Below are positions 1 to 4,964 of a stretch of DNA of 5,379 nucleotides, one piece after another. A program made the position numbers and the translations under genes. Location of the stretch: contig JAJZWK010000094.1 in the NCBI GenBank assembly GCA_021846725.1, positions 1 to 5,379 of the forward strand, read 5' to 3'. Below the pieces are notes generated by a model. It searched no databases, was not told the origin of the DNA, and was given only the letters and a program-made list of their open reading frames with translations. The DNA comes from Actinomycetes bacterium (GTDB lineage Bacteria > Actinomycetota > Acidimicrobiia > Acidimicrobiales > JAMCPL01). Positions within the stretch are counted from its first letter, which is position 1, and every line of letters starts with the position of its first letter.

Positions 1-126
1 GTATCCCTCTTGACGCAGTACCTTGCACGCCTGAGTGCCTGAGTAATCGAATTCGCAGGCCTGCCCTATCACTATAGGTCCTGACCCAATTATTAATATA
101 GATTCAATGTCAGTACGCTTCGGCAT
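1..126 (-). CDS. carB: Carbamoyl phosphate synthase large subunit, N-terminal 42 codons (partial)
   Basis: The first 42 codons of the large (synthetase) subunit, which with CarA makes carbamoyl phosphate from glutamine-derived ammonia, bicarbonate and two ATP in the cytoplasm. The ATG at 126-124 opens MPKRTDIESI and leads into the highly conserved start of the family: IIGSGPIVIGQ (nucleotide-binding glycine loop, about residues 12-22), then ACEFDYSGTQA and CKVLRQEGY, where the window ends. The start is fixed by this match, and no other start codon lies in frame just upstream. The ribosome binding site is poor: AAGGGA lies 13 nt upstream. A TGA in the carA frame (131-129) ends 2 nt before the ATG, so carB may depend on translation arriving from upstream. 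The remaining roughly 1000 codons lie outside the window. The identification is firm. Confidence 0.96.
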   Translation of the reverse strand, partial: MPKRTDIESILIIGSGPIVIGQACEFDYSGTQACKVLRQEGY

Positions 127-128
127 TA

Positions 129-278
129 TCAGTTCACTATCCCTTGTGACCCACCATCTTGTGCCAGCAGCCCATTCTTTTGTGCCGATTCACCGTCTTT
201 TATCATCTGGCTATCTCGTGCCGATTCACCGTCTTTTACCATCTAACTATCTCGTGCCGACCCATTATCTTGTATCAG
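129..278 (-). repeat. Degenerate 36-bp (12-codon) tandem repeats spanning the carA stop and the carA-carB gap
   Basis: Four units read in the carA frame: 278-243 (LIQDNGSARDS then TAG), 242-207 (MVKDGESARDSQ), 206-171 (MIKDGESAQKNG) and 170-129 (LLAQDGGSQGIVN then TGA). Units 2 and 3 match at 24 of their first 25 bases. Units 1 and 2 share the run TCGGCACGAGATAG. The annotated carA stop TAG sits where unit 2 has CAG (Gln), so the frame reopens for 37 codons and stops 2 nt before carB. Conservation of the codon phase suggests that the array arose as coding sequence at the carA 3' end. It may now be an untranslated spacer, or be read through. It is not a CRISPR: the units abut each other without unique spacers. 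Confidence 0.85.
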
Positions 279-1592
279 CTTTTTCAATGAGTCGAAGAGG
301 TACGCAGAATCGTGTGGGCCAGGTGACGATTCGGGATGATACTGTACCGACTCAATTCGGGCATTGTCCACACGCATGCCCTCTACTACTCCGTCATTAA
401 GATTCACATGTGTGACCATTGCTCCACACGATTTCAGTGAATTACTGCTAACTGCGTAGTTGTGATTTTGGCTGGTTACTTCTACTCTACCGGTAGCCAA
501 CCTTTTGACAGGATGATTACCTCCATGATGACCAAACGGCAGCTTGTAGGTTTCAGCACCTATAGCACGTGCCAGGATTTGGTGTCCGAGACATATTCCA
601 AAGATTGGGACACGTCCTACGAGGTCAGAGACTATGCTGGCCTGTAAGTCCAGAGCAGCTGGATCGCCGGGACCATTGGAGAGAAATACTATATCAGGAT
701 CGAGAGAGAGTGCATCATTGGCAGCGAATCCTGCAGGCACTACCGACACTCTGGCGAACTGTTTTAGATGGTCGAGTATCGTACGCTTGATTCCAAAATC
801 ATATGCTACTACTTTGTAGCTATTGTTGGGGTCTCCGAGATGATAAATGGTGTCAGTAGTTACAATACCTGTCAGGTCAGCTCCGGTGGTACCCGGCTCT
901 CTTCGTGCAGCTTCGAGAAGGATTGACTCCGGTGCAGTTCCAAACGCACATCCCACTGCCCCCTGCTCTCTTATTGATATAGTCAACCGTCTTGTATCTA
1001 TACCGGTGATTGCTGGTATGTCGTATTGGATGAGCCAGGATTCCAGGGTGTCCTCGGATCGCCAGGATGAAGTCCTGTTCTCTAATGATCTGGTGACTAC
1101 GCCTCGCAACCACGGTCTTGATGACTCACAGTCTTGTGAGCTGATTCCATAGTTGCCGATATGGGGGTATGTAAACGTAACGATCTGGCCAGCATAGGAG
1201 GGGTCGGTTATCACTTCTTGGTAGCCAGCCATCACAGTATTGAATACTATTTCTCCTGTAACGATTCTTTCTGCTTGGATGCCCTGATTGTCAGGCGATT
1301 GTACTGTTAGTGAACCAGCGCAGTATCCGGGGAATACTTCACCAGTGGCAAGTACTAGTTTTGCCGGATCACGTAACTGCTCAGGACTACTGTCTAGTGA
1401 AAGAGCATCTAAGAGGCTCAGCGGATAGGCATCTTGGGTTCGCTGCCCCCCATGCTTCGTATGACTGCGTTGTTGTCGTCGGGTAGGCACTCCAGCCTGC
1501 CTCTCCTTCTCCGCCTTGTCCTGCTCGCCTGGATGGACGACTCTCTGGTCCAACCTACCTATCCGCTGAGCCTCTGAAAATGAAAGTTTCAC
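243..1592 (-). CDS. carA: Carbamoyl phosphate synthase small subunit (glutaminase), with unusual N-terminal extension
   Basis: Hydrolyses glutamine and passes ammonia to CarB. The normal protein begins near residue 77 (AKLVLATGEVFPGY). The N-terminal CPSase domain follows, with FNTVMAGYQEVITDPSYAGQ (about 117-136). The C-terminal class I glutamine amidotransferase domain has SNGPGDP (305-311), the nucleophile Cys334 in FGICLGHQ, YKLPFGHHGGNHPV (349-362), and His419/Glu421 in QYHPESSPGPHDS, so the catalytic triad is intact. At 449 residues it is about 70-75 longer than typical CarA (375-382). The excess is a charged N-terminal stretch containing an inverted-repeat-bounded, GC-rich segment. The GTG start at 1592 overlaps the pyrC TGA (GTGA), which implies translational coupling. 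An internal GTG at 1490 (codon 35), preceded by the purine-rich AAGGAGAGG, is an alternative start. No ATG, GTG or TTG lies closer to the conserved domain. The TAG stop lies inside a 36-bp repeat array. Function is certain; the exact N-terminus is not. Confidence 0.95.
   Translation of the reverse strand: MKLSFSEAQRIGRLDQRVVHPGEQDKAEKERQAGVPTRRQQRSHTKHGGQRTQDAYPLSLLDALSLDSSPEQLRDPAKLVLATGEVFPGYCAGSLTVQSPDNQGIQAERIVTGEIVFNTVMAGYQEVITDPSYAGQIVTFTYPHIGNYGISSQDCESSRPWLRGVVTRSLENRTSSWRSEDTLESWLIQYDIPAITGIDTRRLTISIREQGAVGCAFGTAPESILLEAARREPGTTGADLTGIVTTDTIYHLGDPNNSYKVVAYDFGIKRTILDHLKQFARVSVVPAGFAANDALSLDPDIVFLSNGPGDPAALDLQASIVSDLVGRVPIFGICLGHQILARAIGAETYKLPFGHHGGNHPVKRLATGRVEVTSQNHNYAVSSNSLKSCGAMVTHVNLNDGVVEGMRVDNARIESVQYHPESSPGPHDSAYLFDSLKKLIQDNGSARDS
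1412..1575. repeat. 18-bp perfect inverted repeat bounding a 128-bp GC-rich segment inside the carA 5' end
   Basis: AGAGGCTCAGCGGATAGG at 1412-1429 is the exact reverse complement of 1558-1575. The 128 bp between (1430-1557) contain 77 G or C (60%), against about 47% in the lines counted elsewhere. The element encodes roughly residues 6-61 of the carA product, a part that lies wholly outside the conserved CarA domain. Turning the inner segment around would keep the frame and give 42 stop-free codons, 13 of them Leu. I see no target-site duplication and no recombinase gene nearby. It may be an inserted palindromic element of the kind that lands in frame in genes (as Rickettsia palindromic elements do), or an invertible segment. 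The repeat itself is certain; its nature is not. Confidence 0.85.
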
Positions 1593-3076
1593 TTAGTGGC
1601 CCGTCCATCAAGATATACAGGTTCACCTTCATAGATCGTGTGCCTTACCTTTCCGGTCAAAGATAGGCCGTCAAATGGTGAGTTGCGGGACTTGGAAAGT
1701 AGCTGGGTGGCATCTACCTTCCAGGAAGCTGATGGATCAAACACAGTTAGATTGGCAGGTGCTCCCGGTAAGATTGGTCCGCCATGGCGACCACCACTGG
1801 CAACATCCAGTCCAGCAATTGCCGCTGGTTTCCAGCTCATAGCTGCGATAATATCGATCATGTTCATAGAGTACTGTAATACAGAGGGGTCGACAGTCAA
1901 GCGTTCTGAATATGAGCTGTTTATTTTTCCGGCTCTTGCTGAACTAGAATTATCGTACTTACTCTTGGTGGAGTTACTCTTGGTGGAGTGAGCACGGCTG
2001 GATTGACTGTTACCAGATCTGTCCTTTCTGGAAGTATCAATTTCGCTGTAATCACCTTTAAGCACGGTGATAGCTACAGCCAGGGCAGTTTCCAATCCTA
2101 TCATTCCCGGCGGAGCCTGATCCAGCGGAAGCTCTTTACTCTCCCTGACATGTGGTGCATGGTCGGTCGCAATCGCGTCGATTGTGCCATCTGAGAGTGC
2201 TCTTACTAACGCTGTGATGTCCTCACGCGTCCTAAGAGGGGGATTTACCTTATAAATCGGATTATATCCTGATAGCATGTCATCTGTAAGAGATATATGA
2301 TGCGGGGTAACTTCGGCAGTTATCTGCATACCGGCGAGCTTTGCTCGTCTTACCAACTCCACAGAGCCGTGAGTAGAGAGATGCATAAAATGTATTTGTG
2401 CATTGCACAATGCAGCCAGTTCCAAATCTCGCTCCAGCATAAGCTCCTCTGCGCAGTTTGGCGCTCCCTGGACACCCATGATAGACGACAGGTAACCCTC
2501 GTTCATCACCGTGTTGGCGGTCAGATCCTCTACCTCGCAATGCTGGGCAATAGTTGCACCGAGAGCAGATGCATATTCCAGGGCACGTCTCATTACAGAA
2601 GCCCTCTGCACTCCCCTGCCATCATCTGTAAAAATCTTCACACCGCACGCGTTCATCTCTACCATTGGCGACAATTTCTCTCCTCCACGCCCTACCGTAA
2701 TGGTGCCAGCCGGTATTACTGCACATAGCGCTTCTTTGGACATAGCCAGTATGTCTCTGACTACGGTTGCATTGTCTATAGGTGGTTCGGTATTTGGCAT
2801 ACAAACGACAGCAGTGTAGCCACCAGCTACAGCTGCCCTCGTTCCGCTCTCTATGGTCTCGGCTTCTTCATTACCGGGTTCACGTAGATGGGTATGCAGA
2901 TCCACCAGACCCGGTGAGATCATGCAGCCGTCACAGTCGATGAGATGTGCTCCTCTTGGAGGGCTGATACTAGGTGCAATCTTCGCTATCTCTGAATCGT
3001 CGATAAGGACATCCAAGCCAGAACGTATACCAGTTGCATCCACCAAGGTACCACCTTGCAACAGCACCTTTGTCAT
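1589..3076 (-). CDS. pyrC: Dihydroorotase (type I, zinc-dependent amidohydrolase)
   Basis: Cyclises carbamoyl aspartate to dihydroorotate, the third step of UMP synthesis. Metal and active-site motifs are all present: DLHTHLREPG (His61, His63), TDDG (Asp151/152), AQHCE (His179), HFMHLST (His232), ATDHAPH (Asp305) and the C-terminal NSPFDG (465-470). Together they mark an active class I enzyme rather than a non-catalytic homologue. Length is 495 against roughly 425-430 for the family. Most of the excess is a Ser/Lys/Thr/Arg-rich low-complexity insertion at residues about 344-397, between the strand ending AVAITVLKGD and the helix with SMNMIDIIAAMSWKPAAIAGLD. The ATG at 3076 has GGAG 8 nt upstream (GGAGCTGCAGGT). 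The same start sequence is repeated 74 bp upstream in another frame. The TGA stop overlaps the carA GTG by four bases. Confidence 0.96.
   Translation of the reverse strand: MTKVLLQGGTLVDATGIRSGLDVLIDDSEIAKIAPSISPPRGAHLIDCDGCMISPGLVDLHTHLREPGNEEAETIESGTRAAVAGGYTAVVCMPNTEPPIDNATVVRDILAMSKEALCAVIPAGTITVGRGGEKLSPMVEMNACGVKIFTDDGRGVQRASVMRRALEYASALGATIAQHCEVEDLTANTVMNEGYLSSIMGVQGAPNCAEELMLERDLELAALCNAQIHFMHLSTHGSVELVRRAKLAGMQITAEVTPHHISLTDDMLSGYNPIYKVNPPLRTREDITALVRALSDGTIDAIATDHAPHVRESKELPLDQAPPGMIGLETALAVAITVLKGDYSEIDTSRKDRSGNSQSSRAHSTKSNSTKSKYDNSSSARAGKINSSYSERLTVDPSVLQYSMNMIDIIAAMSWKPAAIAGLDVASGGRHGGPILPGAPANLTVFDPSASWKVDATQLLSKSRNSPFDGLSLTGKVRHTIYEGEPVYLDGRATK
1886..2044 (-). other. Ser/Thr/Lys-rich low-complexity insertion within pyrC, with a 15-bp tandem duplication
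   Basis: Codons about 345-397 of pyrC encode a hydrophilic run dominated by Ser, Thr, Lys, Arg and Asn (for example SGNSQSSRAHSTKSNSTKSK) that has no counterpart in ordinary dihydroorotases. It contains a perfect tandem repeat of the 15-mer ttactcttggtggag (plus strand 1959-1973 and 1974-1988), giving STKSN then STKSK. The insertion falls between the last metal-site segment (ATDHAPH) and the C-terminal part, so it is probably a solvent-exposed loop that leaves the active site intact. In-frame growth by replication slippage is inferred from the duplication. Confidence 0.75.
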
Positions 3077-3161
3077 ACCTGCAGCTCCAGGGAATATCTC
3101 ACCATAGTTCCACTATCCTTTGTACCACCTTGCAACAGCACCTTTGTCATACCTGTAGCTC
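3048..3161. repeat. 40-bp direct repeat duplicating the pyrC translation start
   Basis: Plus-strand 3048-3087 and 3122-3161 are the same 40-mer with one difference (c at 3082, t at 3156), offset by 74 bp. The copy at 3048-3087 contains the true pyrC ATG and its first nine codons. The upstream copy carries the same ATG at 3150. Because 74 is not a multiple of three, the upstream copy is in a different frame from pyrC. The upstream copy is followed by a second, perfect 13-bp tandem repeat, catacctgtagct, at 3148-3160 and 3161-3173. Confidence 0.93.
3073..3150 (-). CDS. Possible 25-codon leader ORF made from the duplicated pyrC start
   Basis: Starting at the duplicate ATG (3150-3148) the frame encodes MTKVLLQGGTKDSGTM and nine further residues ending ELQV. 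It stops at TGA 3075-3073, which overlaps the pyrC ATG as ATGA. Its first nine residues equal those of PyrC. Upstream, the pyrB frame past its TAG stays open for 18 codons and also ends ELQV-TGA, overlapping this ATG in the same ATGA manner. The ribosome binding site is weak (GAG about 10 nt upstream). If translated, it would deliver ribosomes to the pyrC start across the gap after pyrB. It could equally be a silent by-product of the duplication. Confidence 0.4.
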   Translation of the reverse strand: MTKVLLQGGTKDSGTMVRYSLELQV

Positions 3162-3203
3162 ATACCTGTAGCTACAAGAGATGTTTTCGTAGTTGCGATA
3201 CAG

Positions 3204-4238
3204 CTATGATGCCGGCTCATCGGTCATCCTGTTAGCTTGGCGTATAGGGACAAAATTGCCTGTATTCAAAGTAAGATCTCCAGGATTGGCAAGAAGCAGG
3301 TAGATAACGGCCATCCTTACTGCTACCCCATTTGATGCCTGGTTCAATATGAGTGACCTGGAAGAGTCTGCGATCTCGCCAGCCAGCTCCACTCCTCTGT
3401 TTATTGGGCCTGGATGCATGATGACCGCAGTTTCAGGCAACAGAGATGCACGCTTGCTGTCTATACCCCAATTCATGGCGTATTCACGTATAGAAGGTAG
3501 GTAAGTGCCTGAACCTCGTTCGTTTTGTAGCCGTAGTATGTAGCATACCTGTGTTTCCGGTAATACCTCATCCAGATGGTAACTCACTCTGACCGGCCAT
3601 TTATTTACATGTCGTGGCATCAGTGTTCCAGGACCGCAAAGAGTCGTTTTTGCACCCAGCATATCCAGCATAATCACTAGAGATCTGGCTACTCTGGAAT
3701 GCTCCACATCCCCCACTATGGTAACTGTCATGCCGTTGAAGCAATTTAATATAGTACCATCGGTGGTATAGTTGCCGGGAGTGTCAAACCGTTCGATCAG
3801 AGTATAGCAATCAAGTAGTGCTTGGGTGGGATGCTCATGGCATCCATCTCCAGCGTTTATGACTGGTACTGTCATCCATGTGGAAGCCTGTGTTGGTACC
3901 CCAGATGAGCTATGTCTTATGACAAATCCGTCTGCACCTATTGCATGGAGGTTGGCAAGAGTATCCTTTAGAGATTCGCCTTTTTTCATGGAGGATTGGG
4001 AAGAATTGAGCGATAGGATATCCATAGACAGTTTTTTGGCGGCAATTTCAAATGATGTTCTGGTTCGAGTCGAGTCCTCCGAGAATACCATTGCCATTGT
4101 CTTGCCTCTGAGTGTCGGTACCTTGGGTATATCCCTCCTTAGAACCTCACTGAATATCGCGGATAGCTTCATAATATGACTTATGTCATCGCGATTGAGG
4201 TCTCCTATGGACACTAGTGCGTTCTGCAATGGGCTCAT
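3204..4238 (-). CDS. pyrB: Aspartate carbamoyltransferase catalytic subunit
   Basis: Transfers the carbamoyl group to aspartate, the committed step of pyrimidine synthesis. Carbamoyl-phosphate-binding residues are clear: STRTRTSF (56-63), the SMKKGESLKDT loop with catalytic Lys86, RH at 107-108, and NAGDGCHEHPTQALLD (127-142). The aspartate-binding half has GDVEHSRVARS, YILRLQNERG, HPGPINRGVE and NGVAVRMAVIYLLL. The spacer before GMTVTIVGDV is longer than usual by about a dozen residues (TPGNYTTDGTILN). About 26 residues (PGDLTLNTGN onward) follow the normal C-terminus, giving 344 residues against about 310. The ATG overlaps the pyrR TGA (ATGA) and has AAGGGA 6 nt upstream. It ends at TAG 3206-3204, after which the frame reopens for 18 codons. 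No pyrI regulatory-subunit gene is present, as is usual outside enterobacteria and archaea. Confidence 0.96.
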   Translation of the reverse strand: MSPLQNALVSIGDLNRDDISHIMKLSAIFSEVLRRDIPKVPTLRGKTMAMVFSEDSTRTRTSFEIAAKKLSMDILSLNSSQSSMKKGESLKDTLANLHAIGADGFVIRHSSSGVPTQASTWMTVPVINAGDGCHEHPTQALLDCYTLIERFDTPGNYTTDGTILNCFNGMTVTIVGDVEHSRVARSLVIMLDMLGAKTTLCGPGTLMPRHVNKWPVRVSYHLDEVLPETQVCYILRLQNERGSGTYLPSIREYAMNWGIDSKRASLLPETAVIMHPGPINRGVELAGEIADSSRSLILNQASNGVAVRMAVIYLLLANPGDLTLNTGNFVPIRQANRMTDEPAS

Positions 4239-4810
4239 GGTCTTCCCTTTATGACGTCTCCGATTGTTACGCCTTCCAGGTTGGCATCCACCTGTTCGGT
4301 GAGGCGTGTAGGAAGATTCTTTCCTACATAATCTGGGCGGATAGGAAGTTCACGATGACCTCGATCTATTAACACGGCCAACTGGATAGACTTTGCCCTA
4401 CCAAAGTCTGAAAGCGCCTGGAGCGCTGCCCTGACCGTCCTTCCGGTGAACAGAACGTCATCTACGAGTACGACTGCCATATTGGTGATGTCAAATGGTA
4501 TGGCAGTTGCTGCCTCAGGAAGGACAGGTCTTAGCTGGATATCGTCACGGTAGAATGCTACATCCAATGTACCTACAGGTATCTCTGCATTGCCTATCTC
4601 GGAGATGATGTCTTTCAGCTCAAATGCAATCTGCACTCCCCCGGTCTGTAGCCCTATAAGAGCAAGGTTGTCACTGCCCTTATTGTGCTCAATTATTTCA
4701 TGCGCAATCCTGACAAGTGCTCTTTTTACATCGTCTGCCGACATGACTTGAGATCGGGGAACGAATACTCCACCCCTCGGTGTGGCAAGTTTTCGCTCGC
4801 GTTCGGCCAA
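4235..4810 (-). CDS. pyrR: Pyr operon RNA-binding regulator PyrR / uracil phosphoribosyltransferase-like protein
   Basis: Binds pyr leader RNA when charged with UMP/UTP; many PyrR proteins also have uracil phosphoribosyltransferase activity. I choose the TTG at 4810: a perfect AGGAGG lies 6 nt upstream, and this gives 191 residues, close to mycobacterial PyrR. The frame extends up to GTG-ATG at 4864, but that start would place the leader hairpin inside the coding region and has no ribosome binding site. From the TTG, the core begins at MSADDVKRALVRIAHEIIE (23-41). The PRPP-binding motif VVLVDDVLFTGRT spans 113-125, and IDRGHRELPIRPDYVGKNLPT spans 148-168. The pyrophosphate-loop region reads LQTGGV, with Gly where B. 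subtilis has Arg (KTRG); the TGG form also occurs in other PyrR families. First gene of the operon, overlapping pyrB by ATGA. Confidence 0.95.
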   Translation of the reverse strand: MAERERKLATPRGGVFVPRSQVMSADDVKRALVRIAHEIIEHNKGSDNLALIGLQTGGVQIAFELKDIISEIGNAEIPVGTLDVAFYRDDIQLRPVLPEAATAIPFDITNMAVVLVDDVLFTGRTVRAALQALSDFGRAKSIQLAVLIDRGHRELPIRPDYVGKNLPTRLTEQVDANLEGVTIGDVIKGRP

Positions 4811-4816
4811 AATAAT

Positions 4817-4822
4817 CCTCCT
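4817..4822 (-). promoter_or_regulatory. pyrR ribosome binding site deciding the TTG start
   Basis: AGGAGG on the minus strand, followed by ATTATT and then TTG at 4810. A full Shine-Dalgarno match at 6-nt spacing is the best in the operon. Its upstream edge lies only 4 nt from the base of the PyrR-binding stem, so protein bound there should hinder ribosome access. Confidence 0.85.
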
Positions 4823-4826
4823 GTAT

Positions 4827-4857
4827 CCGTACGAGTCTCTCAGGACCCGCTTGACGG
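4827..4857 (-). promoter_or_regulatory. PyrR-binding RNA stem-loop in the pyr leader
   Basis: Read as RNA: lower stem CCGU (4857-4854) with ACGG (4830-4827), a 5'-side bulge CAAG (4853-4850) opposite a single U (4831), upper stem CGGGUC (4849-4844) with GACUCG (4837-4832, one G-U pair), and hexaloop CUGAGA (4843-4838). This fits the known PyrR binding loop: lower stem, purine-rich bulge, upper stem and a CNGNGA hexaloop within RUCCNGNGAG. In Bacillus such loops act by transcription attenuation. In mycobacteria, PyrR bound next to the first ribosome binding site represses translation. Its position 4 nt from AGGAGG and the lack of room for a terminator favour the translational mode here (inference). 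Confidence 0.82.
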
Positions 4858-4876
4858 TCATCACTTAATTGAGGTT

Positions 4877-4905
4877 ACTCTATCACAATCTCGGTCCTGT
4901 GGCAA
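4877..4905 (-). promoter_or_regulatory. Promoter of the pyr operon
   Basis: TTGCCA (4905-4900, five of six to the sigma-70 -35 consensus), a 17-bp spacer, then TAGAGT (4882-4877, four of six to TATAAT). Transcription would start near 4870, giving a leader of about 60 nt that contains the PyrR hairpin just before the pyrR TTG. A short dyad CCTGT-GGCAA-ACAGG (4896-4910) covers the -35 and could be an operator, but is too short to name. Confidence 0.65.
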
Positions 4906-4947
4906 ACAGGCCGTACGATTCGTGGCAGCCACCGGATCGGGTGAGAG

Positions 4948-4956
4948 TGCTATAAG
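4948..4956 (+). promoter_or_regulatory. Extended -10 promoter of ctaA, probably giving a leaderless mRNA
   Basis: TGCTATAAG combines an extended TG (4948-4949) with TATAAG (4951-4956, five of six to TATAAT). The ctaA ATG at 4965 lies 8 nt past the hexamer, where transcription should begin. There is no good -35 at the expected distance, as is common with extended -10 promoters. The only Shine-Dalgarno-like stretch (AGGGG) is 1 nt from the ATG, too close to serve. Leaderless starts are frequent in actinobacteria. Confidence 0.55.
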
Positions 4957-4964
4957 ATAGGGGC

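Noticed and set aside
129..278. CRISPR-like array, because the unit is 36 bp
   Set aside because: The units are contiguous, degenerate and in carA codon phase; there are no unique spacers and no cas genes.
107..400. Plus-strand 97-codon ORF with repeated LVPIHRLL-like units
   Set aside because: It is the antisense shadow of the 36-bp repeats at the carA end and of the carA and carB coding regions. It has no ribosome binding site and no recognisable domain.
243..1592. carA as a pseudogene, given the odd N-terminus and the TAG inside repeats
   Set aside because: The whole conserved region, including Cys334, His419 and Glu421, is intact and in frame; only non-conserved ends are altered.
2297..2728. 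Plus-strand 143-codon ORF within pyrC
   Set aside because: It is antisense to metal-site-bearing pyrC sequence, with scattered Cys/His and no domain; it is a shadow frame.
3167..3176. Palindrome TGTAGCTACA as an operator or terminator stem
   Set aside because: It has no loop and no following T-run, and it arises from the 13-bp tandem repeat running into flanking sequence; too short to support a call.
4811..4864. pyrR start at GTG 4864 or ATG 4861
   Set aside because: No ribosome binding site lies upstream, the start would fall within a few bases of the predicted transcript start, and the extra 18 codons overlay the PyrR hairpin and the AGGAGG. TTG 4810 fits better.
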